Assembly: GCA_965279075.1 (NCBI GenBank)
Contig: CBDIHI010000012.1
Span: 930,001-994,000 of the forward strand
DNA length: 64,000 nt
Source: SZAS-79 sp965279075
Lineage (GTDB): Bacteria > Pseudomonadota > Gammaproteobacteria > Burkholderiales > SG8-39
Direction of reading: 5' to 3'
Positions 15,929 to 26,175 of this stretch are shown here, piece by piece. The first letter of the stretch is position 1; each line of letters begins with the position of its first letter. A program made the position numbers and the translations under genes. The notes beneath the pieces were generated by a model. The model was not told where the DNA came from and made no database searches. It was given only the letters and a program-made list of their open reading frames with translations.

Positions 15929-18310
15929 ATGAGCGAAGAGCACGGCAAGCCCGGCCAGGGCATAGGCGCGCGCGTCCCGCGCAAGGAAGATTCCCGCCAC
16001 CTGCACGGCAAGGGCCAGTACGTTTCCGACATGGTGCTGCCCGGCCAGCGCGAAGTGGCCTTCCTTCGCAGCCCCGTGGCGCACGGCCGCATCCGCGGCA
16101 TCAAGAAGCCCGCGGGCTCGGAGGGGCGAGTGTTCGTCCGCGCAGACCTCGCCGAGGCGAAGGACATCGTGGCCCCGTCCACGCTGCCGAGTTACAAGGT
16201 CTCCGGCCAGCCGCCGCTGGCCTCGGGCAAGGTCCGCTTCGTCGGTGAGCCCGTAGTCATGTGCGTGGCGAAGACCCGGGCCGAGGCCGAGGACCTGTGC
16301 GAGCAGGTCGAGCTCGACATCGAGGAACTGCCGGCGCTCGTCGACTCCGACACTGCGCGGTTCGAGAAGGCCAACCGCGTCCACGAGGACTGGGACGACA
16401 ACCTGTTCCTGACGCTGTCGGTCGACAACGGCTTCGACGCGCTCTCGAAGAAGGCCACGGTGGTCGTGAAGCGCGAGGTGGAACTGTCCCGCCAGGCCAT
16501 GGTGCCGATGGAGGGCAAGGCGGTCGTGGCGCACTGGGACGAGCGCGCCGACCAGCTCGTCATGTACTACTCGACCCAGACCCCGCACATCGTGCGCACC
16601 GGCATCGCCCAGTTCCTCGGCATCGAGGAGGGGCAGGTGCGCATCATCGCCCCGGACGTCGGCGGTGGCTTCGGCTACAAGGTCATCGTGCACCCCGAGG
16701 AACTCGCGGTGGCGTGGCTCGCGCTTAAATACAGGAAGCCCTTCCGCTGGATCGAGGACCGCAGGGAACACCTCGTGTCCGGCGCCAACGCGCGCCAGCA
16801 CCGCTACCGGCTCACCGGCTACGCGGACGACAAGGGCCGGTTGCTGGCGCTCGACGCCGAGATCACCATCGACGGCGGCGCGTACTCGAACTGGCCGTTC
16901 ACGATCGGGCTGGAACCCGGCCAGGCCACCGGCAACCTGCCGGGGCCGTACGATTTCCAGGGCTATCGCTGCAAGACCTACTGCGTGGCGACGAACAAGC
17001 CCGGCTTCATGCCGTACCGGGGCGTCGCGCGCACTGGCGTGTGCTTCGCAATGGAACTGCTGATGGACGCGCTGGCCCGAGCCGTCGACCGCGATCCTTA
17101 CGAGGTACGCATGGAGAACCTCGTGCGCCCGGAGCAGATGCCCTATGACAACGTCGTCAAGAAGCACTACGACAGCGGCGACTATCCTTCGTGCCTTGCG
17201 CTTGCGCGCGAGAAGTTCGACCACGCCAAGTGGCTCGAGCGGCAGAAGAAGGGCGAGCCCGACGGGCGCAAGATCGGCATCGGCTACGCGAGCTACTGCG
17301 AGCAGTCGGCGCACGGCACCAGCGTGTTCGCCACCTGGGGCCTTCCGCTGGTGCCCGGTTACGACCAGTCGGCCGTTAAGCTCACGCCCGACGGCGGACT
17401 GGAAGTGCGCGTCGGCGTGCATTCGCACGGGCAGGGCATGGAGACAACGTTCGCGCAGCTTGCGAACGAAATCCTCGGCATCGACGTCTCCCGCGTGAAG
17501 ATCACGCACGGCGACACCGGCACCACGCCGTACTCCACGGGGACGTACGCCTCGCGCTCGATCGTCATGGCCGGCGGCGCGACGCTCAAGGCCTGCGCGG
17601 AACTGATCCCGCGCATCGTCAAGATCGGCGCGTTCCTCCTCGGGTGCAAGGAGGCCGACGCCCGGTTCGACAAGCAAAAGGGCGTCGTCGGGCCCGACGG
17701 CAAAAGCGTGGACCTGAAGGAGATCTGCAGCGTCTGGTACCTGCGTCCCGACCGCGCGCCGCTCGACGTCGACCGCCGCGGGCTGGAGGTCAGCGTCAGC
17801 TACAAGCCGGACCGCGACACGGGGGCCTTCAGCTACGCCTCGCACGCGGTCGCGGTGGCCGTCGACACGGAAACGGGACAGGTCGAGATCCTCGACTACG
17901 TGATCGCCGAGGACTGCGGGACGCTCGTCAACCCGATGGTCGTCGAAGGCCAGACCCTCGGCGGCGTTGCGCAGGGCATAGGCACCGCGATGTACGAGGA
18001 GATCCAGTACGACGCCAACGGCCAGCCCAATGCGTCCACGCTCGCGGACTACCTGCTGCCCGGGCCGACCGAGATCCCCAACATGCGCATCTACCACATG
18101 GAGACGCCTTCGCCCTATACGATGTACGGCATCAAGGGCATGGGCGAGGGCGGCGCGATCGCGCCGCCGGCCGTGATCTTCAACGCGGTGAACGACGCGC
18201 TGCGCGCCACCGGCGTCGAGGTCAGCAAGACGCCGCTCACGCCGCACCGCGTGCTCGAGGAGATCGAGCGCGCCAGACAACAGACCGCACCGAAACGGGA
18301 GGCTGCATGA
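15929..18310 (+). CDS. Molybdenum hydroxylase large subunit (CO dehydrogenase/xanthine dehydrogenase family)
   Basis: This 793-residue protein has the small N-terminal aldehyde-oxidase/xanthine-dehydrogenase domain followed by the molybdopterin-binding domain. Diagnostic segments are P-D-V-G-G-G-F-G-Y-K near 245, P-Y-R-G-V-A-R-T near 362 and G-M-G-E-G-G near 740, which contains the catalytic glutamate. The enzyme class inserts an oxygen from water into a carbon centre such as an aldehyde or N-heteroaromatic. I do not see the A-Y-x-C-S-F-R loop of true form I CO dehydrogenase, so CO is unlikely. The FAD and iron-sulfur subunits follow with overlapping junctions. Confidence 0.92.
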   Translation: MSEEHGKPGQGIGARVPRKEDSRHLHGKGQYVSDMVLPGQREVAFLRSPVAHGRIRGIKKPAGSEGRVFVRADLAEAKDIVAPSTLPSYKVSGQPPLASGKVRFVGEPVVMCVAKTRAEAEDLCEQVELDIEELPALVDSDTARFEKANRVHEDWDDNLFLTLSVDNGFDALSKKATVVVKREVELSRQAMVPMEGKAVVAHWDERADQLVMYYSTQTPHIVRTGIAQFLGIEEGQVRIIAPDVGGGFGYKVIVHPEELAVAWLALKYRKPFRWIEDRREHLVSGANARQHRYRLTGYADDKGRLLALDAEITIDGGAYSNWPFTIGLEPGQATGNLPGPYDFQGYRCKTYCVATNKPGFMPYRGVARTGVCFAMELLMDALARAVDRDPYEVRMENLVRPEQMPYDNVVKKHYDSGDYPSCLALAREKFDHAKWLERQKKGEPDGRKIGIGYASYCEQSAHGTSVFATWGLPLVPGYDQSAVKLTPDGGLEVRVGVHSHGQGMETTFAQLANEILGIDVSRVKITHGDTGTTPYSTGTYASRSIVMAGGATLKACAELIPRIVKIGAFLLGCKEADARFDKQKGVVGPDGKSVDLKEICSVWYLRPDRAPLDVDRRGLEVSVSYKPDRDTGAFSYASHAVAVAVDTETGQVEILDYVIAEDCGTLVNPMVVEGQTLGGVAQGIGTAMYEEIQYDANGQPNASTLADYLLPGPTEIPNMRIYHMETPSPYTMYGIKGMGEGGAIAPPAVIFNAVNDALRATGVEVSKTPLTPHRVLEEIERARQQTAPKREAA

Positions 18311-19127
18311 AAGCCGCTGCTTTTGAATACCTCAAGCCCGCCGACGTGGCGGGCGCGGTGAAATCCCTGGCCGGGTCCGCTGGCGAGGGCAAGCCGCTCG
18401 GCGGCGGCCAGTCGCTCGGGCCGATGCTGAACCTGCGCCTGGCGCGGCCCAAGCTGCTCGTCGACGTGTCGCGGCTGGACGCGATGCGCATGATCGAGGA
18501 CAAGGGCACGTCCTGGCGCATCGGCGGCGCGGTCACGCACTCGGCCATCGAGGACGCGAAGATGCCGGGCTGCACGGTGGTGTCCGAAGTCGCGCGCGGC
18601 ATCGCCTACCGCACGATCCGCAACCGCGGGACCATCGGCGGCAGCCTCGCGCATGCCGACCCGGCGGCCGACTGGCCCCTCGCATTGCCCACGCTGGCGG
18701 CGACGATCTTCATCACTGGGCCCGCGGGCGAGCGCAGCGTGCCGGCCGATGCCTTCATGACCGGCGCCTTCGCCACCGTGCTTGCCGAGGACGAGATCAT
18801 CGTTGCGGTCGAGGTGCCCAAGCTCTCGGCGTCCGCGCGCTGGGGCTACTGGAAGTTCTGCCGCAAGACCGGCGAGTTTCCCGAGGCCAGCGCCGCGATG
18901 CTGCTCGACCCGGAACGCAAGTTGGCGCGGCTCTGGGTGGGCGCGCTCAACGGCGCGCCGAAACCCCTGCCGGCGCTCGCCGCCGACCTTGCCCAGCGAG
19001 GGTCCCTGGCCGCAAGCGAGACCGCAGTCAGCGCGGCCCTCGAATCCGCTGTTCCCGACCTAGACCCCGTCCACCGCCGGCTGAACATCACCGCCGTGCG
19101 GCGCGCAGTGCAAAAAGGATTCCAGTA

Positions 19128-19128
<1 letters not shown>
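18307..19128 (+). CDS. Molybdenum hydroxylase FAD-binding (medium) subunit
   Basis: The 273-residue protein is a CoxM-type FAD subunit. It has the A-G-G-x-S-L-like segment here as G-G-G-Q-S-L-G-P near residue 38, and the second FAD motif T-I-G-G-S-L-A-H-A-D-P near 115. It relays electrons from the iron-sulfur subunit to an external acceptor. ATG 18307 overlaps the large-subunit stop by four bases, and its last base is shared with the next gene's ATG. Large-medium-small gene order is one of the common arrangements in this family. Confidence 0.92.
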
Positions 19129-20270
<1,142 letters not shown>

Positions 20271-20281
20271 AGGAGAAGACC

Positions 20282-20656
20282 ATGAAAGCCATCGCAGAAC
20301 TCGGCAACTACCTGCACATCTACGACTTCTACGTCGAGAAGGAGAACATCGACGAGTTCATCCGCCTCTTCAACGAGTTCGACTACGGCGGCAAGAACCC
20401 CATGCACGAATCCTCCGCCCAGGCCAAGGACGGCGCGATGTGCCAGGACGTGGACGACCCGACGCACTTCTGGCTGATCGGCGAGTGGAAGGACATCGTC
20501 GAGCACGCGCGCATCCGCAAGATCCTCGCCACCGAGCTCAAGCCCGCCTTCGTCGGCATGATCAAGGGCACCGGCTTCGTGCCCAAGTACGCCAAGGTCG
20601 TGTCGGCCACGCCGCAGGCGATCCTGGATGCGGCGAGCAAGAAGGCCGCGGCCTAG
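20282..20656 (+). CDS. Small conserved protein, possibly a dimeric alpha-beta barrel (ABM-like)
   Basis: This 124-residue cytoplasmic protein is not clearly recognised. The pattern (Y-D-F-Y-V-E-K-E-N-I-D-E-F-I-R-L-F-N, then F-W-L-I-G-E-W-K and a helical end) recalls the antibiotic-biosynthesis-monooxygenase type of dimeric ferredoxin-like fold, in which small proteins handle aromatic or quinone intermediates. That assignment is tentative. It begins 11 bases after the CoxS-CoxG fusion, behind AAAGGAGAAG, and its stop directly abuts the next ATG, so it belongs to the same operon. Confidence 0.55.
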   Translation: MKAIAELGNYLHIYDFYVEKENIDEFIRLFNEFDYGGKNPMHESSAQAKDGAMCQDVDDPTHFWLIGEWKDIVEHARIRKILATELKPAFVGMIKGTGFVPKYAKVVSATPQAILDAASKKAAA

Positions 20657-21298
20657 ATGGAGCTTTATACGTTCTTCCGGTCCTCGACCTCGTTCCGGTT
20701 GAGGATCGCGTTTGCGTACAAGGGCATCGCCTACGAGCCGCGCTTCGTCAGCCTGCCCAAGATGGAGCACCACGCCCCGGACTACCTCGCGAAGAATCCG
20801 CAGCACCTCGTGCCGGCGATGGTCGACGAGGCGGGGCGGGTGTTCACGCAGTCGATGGCGATGATCGAGTACCTCGACGACATTTACCCCGAGCCTGCGC
20901 TGATGCCGAAAGACCCGGTCGAGAAGTGGTATGTGCGCGCCGTCTCGCAGATCATCGGCTGCGAGATGCACCCGCTGAACAACGTGCGCGTGCTGAAGTA
21001 CCTGAAGGCGCAGGGCATGGAGGCCGCCAAGGTCGATGGGGAGTGGTATTCGCACTGGGTGGCCGAAGGCTTCAGGAGCCTCGAGGCCTTCCTCGTCGGC
21101 GAGAAGCGCACCGGCCGGTTCTGCCTGGGCGCGCAGTTCACCATGGCCGACGTGTGCCTGGTCCCGCAGGTGTTCAACGCGCAGCGCTACAACTGCGACC
21201 TGTCGGCCTACCCGACGGTGATGCGCGTGTTCGAGGCGGGTGCAGAGCTGGATGCGGTCAGGAAGGTCGAGCCGTCCACGCAGCCGGACAAGTTCTGA
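20657..21298 (+). CDS. maiA: Zeta-class glutathione transferase: maleylacetoacetate/maleylpyruvate isomerase
   Basis: The 213-residue protein has the zeta GST signature S-S-T-S-F-R-L-R-I-A near residue 9 in place of the usual S-S-C-S-x-R. It also has the thioredoxin-fold end (Q-S-M-A-M-I-E-Y-L) and the C-E-M-H-P-L-N-N-V-R-V segment of maleylacetoacetate isomerases. These enzymes use glutathione to isomerise the cis double bond of maleylacetoacetate (homogentisate pathway) or maleylpyruvate (gentisate pathway). Near a putative salicylate/anthranilate-type hydroxylase, the gentisate role is attractive but unproven. No ring-cleavage dioxygenase or fumarylacetoacetase gene lies in the window. The usual Cys is Thr at position 11; Ser10 is retained. 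Confidence 0.85.
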   Translation: MELYTFFRSSTSFRLRIAFAYKGIAYEPRFVSLPKMEHHAPDYLAKNPQHLVPAMVDEAGRVFTQSMAMIEYLDDIYPEPALMPKDPVEKWYVRAVSQIIGCEMHPLNNVRVLKYLKAQGMEAAKVDGEWYSHWVAEGFRSLEAFLVGEKRTGRFCLGAQFTMADVCLVPQVFNAQRYNCDLSAYPTVMRVFEAGAELDAVRKVEPSTQPDKF

Positions 21299-21310
21299 GC
21301 CCGGGCTGAC

Positions 21311-22210
21311 ATGGGGAGCGCCGCGCCGTCGGCCCGGCAGGGCTTCGCCTTCCTCTTCGTCGCGGTCGTCAGCTGGGGACTCACCTGGCCGATCAACAAG
21401 CTGGTGTTGGAGGCCATGGGGCCGCTGTGGATGGCGGCGCTGCGCTCGGCGCTCGCCGCGGGTGTCCTCGTGCTCGCCTCGGCGCCGCGCGGCAAGCTCG
21501 TCCCGCCACCACGCGCCGACCTGCCCGTGCTGGTCAGCATCGCGCTCCTGCACATGACGGGATTCGCCGTGCTGGCCTCGATCGGGCTGCAACTCGTGCC
21601 GGTGGGACGCTCGGTGGTGCTCGCCTACACGACGCCGCTTTGGGTGATGCCCGTGGCCGCCTTGGTGCTCGGCGAGCGGCTGACGTTGCGGCGCGTTGCA
21701 GGGCTGGCGCTCGGCATGCTCGGCCTCGCGGTACTCTTCAACCCCTTCGCCTTCGACTGGGGCGACCGCAACTCGGTACTCGGCCACGGCGCGCTGATGC
21801 TCGCCGCGCTGTGCTGGGCCGCGAGCATCCTGCACGTCCGCGGGCACAAGTGGGCGTCCACGCCGTTCCAACTGCTGCCCTGGGAGACTTTCCTCGCCAC
21901 CGCCATCCTGTTCGCCCTCGCAGTGGCGCTGGAACCCTGGCCCGTTGTGCAGTGGGACGCGCGATTGTTGCTGCTCCTCGCCGCCACCGCGGTGCTCGGC
22001 TCGACGATCCCCTATTGGGCGATCGCGATGGCGGGGCGTGGCCTGCCGGCGGGGACCGTGTCGCTCGGGCTGCTCGGCGCGCCGGTGGTCGGGATCCTCG
22101 CGGCGATCGTTGCGCTGGGCGAATCGCCGGGGCTTGCGGTGTGGGCGGCGCTTGCGCTCGTCATCGGTGGCGTGGCGTTGGGGACCACGGGGAGGCTCAG
22201 TAGGGAATAG
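21311..22210 (+). CDS. EamA-family (DMT) transporter
   Basis: This 299-residue protein with about ten transmembrane helices has two EamA repeats. Examples are the first helix F-L-F-V-A-V-V-S-W-G-L-T-W-P and P-L-W-V-M-P-V-A-A-L-V-L-G-E before the repeat boundary. It begins 12 bases after the isomerase and is probably the last gene of the molybdenum hydroxylase operon. It converges on the SDR gene, and the two coding regions overlap by 14 bases. It could export a pathway intermediate; direction and substrate are unknown. Confidence 0.85.
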   Translation: MGSAAPSARQGFAFLFVAVVSWGLTWPINKLVLEAMGPLWMAALRSALAAGVLVLASAPRGKLVPPPRADLPVLVSIALLHMTGFAVLASIGLQLVPVGRSVVLAYTTPLWVMPVAALVLGERLTLRRVAGLALGMLGLAVLFNPFAFDWGDRNSVLGHGALMLAALCWAASILHVRGHKWASTPFQLLPWETFLATAILFALAVALEPWPVVQWDARLLLLLAATAVLGSTIPYWAIAMAGRGLPAGTVSLGLLGAPVVGILAAIVALGESPGLAVWAALALVIGGVALGTTGRLSRE

Positions 22211-22988
22211 AGCGCCCGGAGCCGCCGTCCACCGCGATCGCCTGCCCCGTGATCGCGGACGCCGCGTCCGAGCACAGGAAGAGGACCAGGCTCGCGATGT
22301 CCTCCGGCTGGATGAAGCGGCCGATCGGGATCTCCTTCAGCCGCAGCGCGGTGACGTCCTCCAGCGTGCGCCCTTCCAGCTCTGCCCAGCGCACGAGTGC
22401 GGTTTCCAGCCGGGGCGTCCACGTGTAGCCGGGGTGGATCGCGTTGACGGTGATGCCGTCCTTGCCGGCCTGCTCGGCGAGGTGCTTGGTGAAGTTCGTC
22501 ACCGCCGCGTTGACCACGCCGTTGGTCATGCGGAATTCGCTGACGATGCGCGCAGTCATTCCGGCGACGTTGACGATGCGCCCCCCGCCCGCCTTCTTCA
22601 TGTGGGGCATCGCCTCGCGGGCGCAGCGCACGTAGCCCATCAGTTTGACGTCGAGGTGGTGCTGCCAGTCCTCGTCCGACAGCGCCGCGAACGTGTTCTG
22701 CCCCGAGCTCACCGCGTTGTTCAGCAGGATGTCGATGCGCCCGAAGCGCACAGCGGCGGCATCGACGAAGCGGCGGATCTCTTCGGGCCGGGTGACATCC
22801 GCCCGCACGGCGAGCACGTCGGCGCCCAGCGCGCGGATCTCCGCGGCGGCCTCGTCGAGGCCCGCCTGCCCGCGTGCGCAGAGCGCGAGCTTCGCGCCCG
22901 AGCGCGCCATCGCGAGCGCAGTGGTGCGGCCTATGCCCTTGCTCCCGCCGGTGACCAGCGCAACGCGGCCGTCGAGGTCGACCTTCAT
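22197..22988 (-). CDS. SDR-family protein lacking the usual Tyr/Lys catalytic pair
   Basis: The 263-residue protein has the SDR cofactor motif T-G-G-S-K-G-I-G near residue 12, N-N-A near 90 and the closing G-Q-A-I-A-V-D-G-G. Where classical members carry Y-x3-K, it reads M-T-N-G-V-V-N-A-A, so Tyr and Lys appear replaced by Asn. The fold and NAD(P) binding are therefore clear but the chemistry is not. Catalysis by other residues or a non-catalytic role is possible. It is the last gene of a four-gene minus-strand operon and overlaps the enolase-superfamily gene by four bases (ATGA). Confidence 0.82.
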   Translation of the reverse strand: MKVDLDGRVALVTGGSKGIGRTTALAMARSGAKLALCARGQAGLDEAAAEIRALGADVLAVRADVTRPEEIRRFVDAAAVRFGRIDILLNNAVSSGQNTFAALSDEDWQHHLDVKLMGYVRCAREAMPHMKKAGGGRIVNVAGMTARIVSEFRMTNGVVNAAVTNFTKHLAEQAGKDGITVNAIHPGYTWTPRLETALVRWAELEGRTLEDVTALRLKEIPIGRFIQPEDIASLVLFLCSDAASAITGQAIAVDGGSGRSIPY

Positions 22989-24079
22989 GTCGCCACGCTC
23001 TTCGCTGCAAACCTTTCTGAGCGCACGGCAAAGCGCGCGAGGGCCTTGCGGTCGAGGCGAGGCGCGTAGCCCGCGGGGATCGCAACGCACCCGTCCGCGA
23101 AGCCGAGCGGTTCCTCGAACAGGCGGTCGACGGGCTTCAGGTACCCGTTCAGTTCGCCGGCGTTGTCGATGTACTTGTGCGCCACGCAGGCCTCCATCCA
23201 GCAGCCGATTTCACCCGCCACGCCGTTGCCCAGCACCCGGCGCATGCCGTGCGCCGTGACCCGCTCCAGGTCTGCGCACAGGGCGTCGATGCAGCCGGCC
23301 TTCACGAGCTTCAGTTTGATGTAGGCCGCCGCTTTCAGCGCCGCGGCCCGGTCGATGTCGGTGGTCACGTAGATCGACTCGTCGAGCATCATGGGCACAG
23401 TCGCGACGCGCGCCACAGCCGCGGCGGCGTCCCAGTTGCGGTCGCCGCAGGGTTGTTCGAACAGTTCGATGCCTTCGGGCGACAGGCCCGTGACGAATTC
23501 CAGCGCCTGCGCCTGCGAGTAACCCTGGTTGCCGTCGAGCCGCAGCTTTGCGCGGCCTTGCACCAGCCGCTGTATGCAGCGGACGCGCGCGAGGTCCGCC
23601 GCCACGTCGAAACCGACCTTGACCTTGAGCGTCAGGAATCCGGCTTCGAGCCGCTTTTCGATCTCGGCGGCGATGGCGGGCTCCTGCTTCGAATTGATGG
23701 GCGCGAGCAGCGGGACACGCAGTGCGGTGGCCGGCGGCGCGATCAGCGCGTGCCCTTCCGCCATCTCGATGGCCGACACGATCGAGGCTACGGCGTGCGA
23801 GTTCTTCTCGCGGTGGGCGAGCAGGCCGGCTTTGACCTCGTCAGCGGGGCGCCCGAGGGCACGCACCGCTTGCTCGCGGCAGAACTGCCAGCCGCCTTCG
23901 CGCGTCTCGTGGGTATAGCCCTCGACGATGGCGGCCTCGCCGAAACCTTGCCGGCCGTCGCGCGTGCGCACCTCGACCACGAGTGTCTCCAGCGCCACGA
24001 TCGTTGCGATCGCGCTCGGGTAAGGCTCGACGAGCGGCATGTGCAGGTCGTGCAGCACGACCTCGTCGATCGCCGCCAC
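22985..24079 (-). CDS. Enolase-superfamily enzyme (mandelate racemase/muconate-lactonizing type)
   Basis: The 364-residue protein has the N-terminal capping domain and the C-terminal barrel. Catalytic Lys152/Lys154 are in L-K-V-K-V-G. Metal ligands Asp182 (R-L-D-G-N-Q), Glu208 (L-F-E-Q-P) and Asp233 (M-L-D-E-S) are present, and a second lysine motif near 257 (I-K-L-K-L-V-K). The K-x-K arrangement matches the muconate cycloisomerase subgroup, which also includes racemases and dehydratases. GTG 24079 is chosen because it lies nine bases after the TauD-like stop and starts the first beta strand. Substrate unknown; a carboxylate from an aromatic pathway is likely. Confidence 0.87.
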   Translation of the reverse strand: MAAIDEVVLHDLHMPLVEPYPSAIATIVALETLVVEVRTRDGRQGFGEAAIVEGYTHETREGGWQFCREQAVRALGRPADEVKAGLLAHREKNSHAVASIVSAIEMAEGHALIAPPATALRVPLLAPINSKQEPAIAAEIEKRLEAGFLTLKVKVGFDVAADLARVRCIQRLVQGRAKLRLDGNQGYSQAQALEFVTGLSPEGIELFEQPCGDRNWDAAAAVARVATVPMMLDESIYVTTDIDRAAALKAAAYIKLKLVKAGCIDALCADLERVTAHGMRRVLGNGVAGEIGCWMEACVAHKYIDNAGELNGYLKPVDRLFEEPLGFADGCVAIPAGYAPRLDRKALARFAVRSERFAAKSVAT

Positions 24080-24087
24080 CGGCCCGC

Positions 24088-24945
24088 TCAACGGACTTCG
24101 AAGCTGAGAAGTTGCGTGCGGTGGAGGATGCGCCGTACCTGCGGGTCGAAGGCGTCGCGCCGGTGCATCACGCAGCGGTTGTCCCACATCACGACGTCGC
24201 CACGCTTCCACTTGTGCGCGAACGCGAACTCGTCCTGCGTCGCGTGTGTCCACAGCTCCTCGAGCAGCATTTCGCTTTCGGCCAGGGGCATGCCCTCGAT
24301 GTAGCCGTGCTGCCGCCGGCCGAGGTAGAGCGCCTTGCGGTGAGTCTGGGGATGCTCGATGACGACCGGGTGCAGCGTGCCCGGGGCCTTCGTTACGTCA
24401 GTGACGTCGTCATAGCCCTTGCGCAGGGTGCCGGCGCTCGTGTAGCTCGAGGTGTGGTTCGAGCGCAGCCCGGCGATGCGGGCCTTGGTCGCGGCCGGCA
24501 GCTTCTCATAGGCGAGGTACATGTTGTTGAACCAGGTGTCCGCGCCCACCGGAGGAACTTCGACCCCGTACAGGATGCTGGCCGGCGGCGGGGTGGGGAG
24601 GTAGGTCATGTCGCTGTGCCACGAAAGCTCGCCGTCGCCCAACGCGCCCAGCGGCACGCCGCCTTCGACCACGTTCGACACGACCGTGACCTCGGGCAGC
24701 CTGGGCACGTGGACCACTCCCACGGCCTTCTCGGCGATCGGCGCCTTCTCGAGCTTGCCGAACCGGGCGCTGAAGGCGACCAGCGCCGGATCGTCAAGCG
24801 ACTGGCCGCGGAACACCAGCACCTGGTGCTGCAGCCAGGCGTCGGCGATGCCTTTCAGCGTCGCGGCGTCGAGCGGGCGGGACAGGTCGGCGCCTTCGAC
24901 TTCGGCGCCCAGCGGCCCGTGCGTGCGTGCAATCCGGATGGCCAT
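24088..24945 (-). CDS. TauD/TfdA-type 2-oxoglutarate dioxygenase
   Basis: The 285-residue enzyme starts with the A-x-V-x-G-x-D-L-S-type segment (G-A-E-V-E-G-A-D-L-S-R-P-L). It carries the iron-binding H-S-D-M-T-Y and the distal His in W-D-N-R-C-V-M-H-R-R-D, followed by R-R-I-L-H-R-T for 2-oxoglutarate. TauD/TfdA enzymes cleave sulfonates, phenoxyacetates and related compounds by hydroxylating next to the leaving group. Its operon partners (Bug receptor, enolase-superfamily enzyme, SDR) suggest breakdown of an imported carboxylic acid. The specific substrate cannot be read from the sequence. Confidence 0.9.
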   Translation of the reverse strand: MAIRIARTHGPLGAEVEGADLSRPLDAATLKGIADAWLQHQVLVFRGQSLDDPALVAFSARFGKLEKAPIAEKAVGVVHVPRLPEVTVVSNVVEGGVPLGALGDGELSWHSDMTYLPTPPPASILYGVEVPPVGADTWFNNMYLAYEKLPAATKARIAGLRSNHTSSYTSAGTLRKGYDDVTDVTKAPGTLHPVVIEHPQTHRKALYLGRRQHGYIEGMPLAESEMLLEELWTHATQDEFAFAHKWKRGDVVMWDNRCVMHRRDAFDPQVRRILHRTQLLSFEVR

Positions 24946-24955
24946 GGCTTTCCTC

Positions 24956-25891
24956 CTATTGGACCAGCTTGAGCTGCTTCAGCACGGCGGTGTCGCCGCG
25001 CGCCTGCTCGGCGAGCATCTCGGCCATGGCTGCGCGGCTCATTGTCCCGTCGAGGGTGGCGCTGTCCTTCAGGTAGGCCTGGAAGCGCGCCGATTTCACG
25101 CCGGCGCGGACCAGCGCGTAGGCTCGTTCCATGACCGGCTCCGGCGTGCCCTTCCTCATCACCATTCCGCGCCAGTGGTAGCGGACGATGTCGATCCCCT
25201 GCTCCTTGAGGGTGGGCACCTCGGGAAACTGTTCGAAGCGCGATTCACCCGTGTGCGCGAGCACCACCATCTTCTCCTTGAAGGACGCGTAGACGCTGAT
25301 GTTGCTCATCGCCGCTTCCATGTGGTCGCCCATGACGGCGGTGATTGCCTTGGACCCGCTGTCGTAGGGGATCCACGTGAACGACGCTTTCTCCTTCTGC
25401 GCTATCAGCATGAGGACGATCTGGAACGGCCCGCCGATGGCATATCCACCTACCCGCACCGCCTCGGGCTTCGCGCGCATGTCCTTCAGCAGCGCCTTCA
25501 GGTCCGGGTAACGCTTAGGGTTGGCGTACAGCGCGAAAGGGTCGAGCTGGATCCGGTACAGCGGCTCGAAGTCGGTCCACTCATGCAGGTGGCCCGGCAG
25601 CTGCAGGATCGAGGTGATGCCGGTGCCATCGGAGAAAATCGTGGTGCCGTCCGCCGGCGACTGCTTCAGCACGCCCATCGCGATCTGCCCGGAGGCGCCC
25701 GGGCGGGGTTCCACTATCACCGGCTTGCCGGCCGCCTTGGTCATTTCGTCGGCGAGGATGCGCAGCATCACGTCTTGTGGCGCGCCGGCGTTCGAGCCGT
25801 GGATGATGCGGACGGTGTCCGGTTGTGCGAATGTGGCCTGCGGGCAGGCGAGCAACAGGGTCGCGGCCCAGGGCAGTAGTTTTCGGATCAT
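24956..25891 (-). CDS. Bug/TctC-family periplasmic solute-binding protein
   Basis: This 311-residue protein has a signal peptide (M-I-R-K-L-L-P-W-A-A-T-L-L-L-A, cleavage after A-T-F-A) and the TctC fold with V-E-P-R-P-G-A-S-G-Q near 57. The usual P-G-G-P-x-D is altered to G-A-P-Q-D. Bug proteins bind carboxylates in the periplasm for tripartite tricarboxylate transporters; no TctA/TctB membrane genes lie nearby, as is common in Burkholderiales. It is the first gene of the minus-strand operon and is preceded by a GAGGGA ribosome-binding site. It probably supplies the substrate for the TauD-like and enolase-superfamily enzymes. Confidence 0.9.
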   Translation of the reverse strand: MIRKLLPWAATLLLACPQATFAQPDTVRIIHGSNAGAPQDVMLRILADEMTKAAGKPVIVEPRPGASGQIAMGVLKQSPADGTTIFSDGTGITSILQLPGHLHEWTDFEPLYRIQLDPFALYANPKRYPDLKALLKDMRAKPEAVRVGGYAIGGPFQIVLMLIAQKEKASFTWIPYDSGSKAITAVMGDHMEAAMSNISVYASFKEKMVVLAHTGESRFEQFPEVPTLKEQGIDIVRYHWRGMVMRKGTPEPVMERAYALVRAGVKSARFQAYLKDSATLDGTMSRAAMAEMLAEQARGDTAVLKQLKLVQ

Positions 25892-26175
25892 GGTATCCCT
25901 CGTCTCGTTTGGGTGGCGGCTGCGCCGCTCGTTATTTCGACTACAACGTGTCGACTGCTACTTTAGGCCAAGGGGCGGGGTGTTGCATGGGGATTGCAGC
26001 CCAGTTTCGCAGTGGGCCGGCCGGTCAGGGATGTGGCGGAGTGGCCCGGATCGCTGGCAATCCAAACAGAATTAAGAGGAATTTTTCACAAACCCCCTGC
26101 CAGCAGCCGATTTCCAGCCAAAATTGTACCGATACCAGTACATTTCCCCGCTGTATCAGCCGCGCGATGAACTCG

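Noticed and set aside
13865..18280. A 1471-codon open frame on the minus strand
   Set aside because: It is antisense to the TRAP receptor, DUF1989 and molybdenum hydroxylase genes, has arginine/histidine-rich composition and no recognisable domain. High GC codon bias produces such frames.
15929..18310. True aerobic CO dehydrogenase large subunit
   Set aside because: The A-Y-x-C-S-F-R active-site loop of form I enzymes is not seen, so the generic molybdenum hydroxylase call is used.
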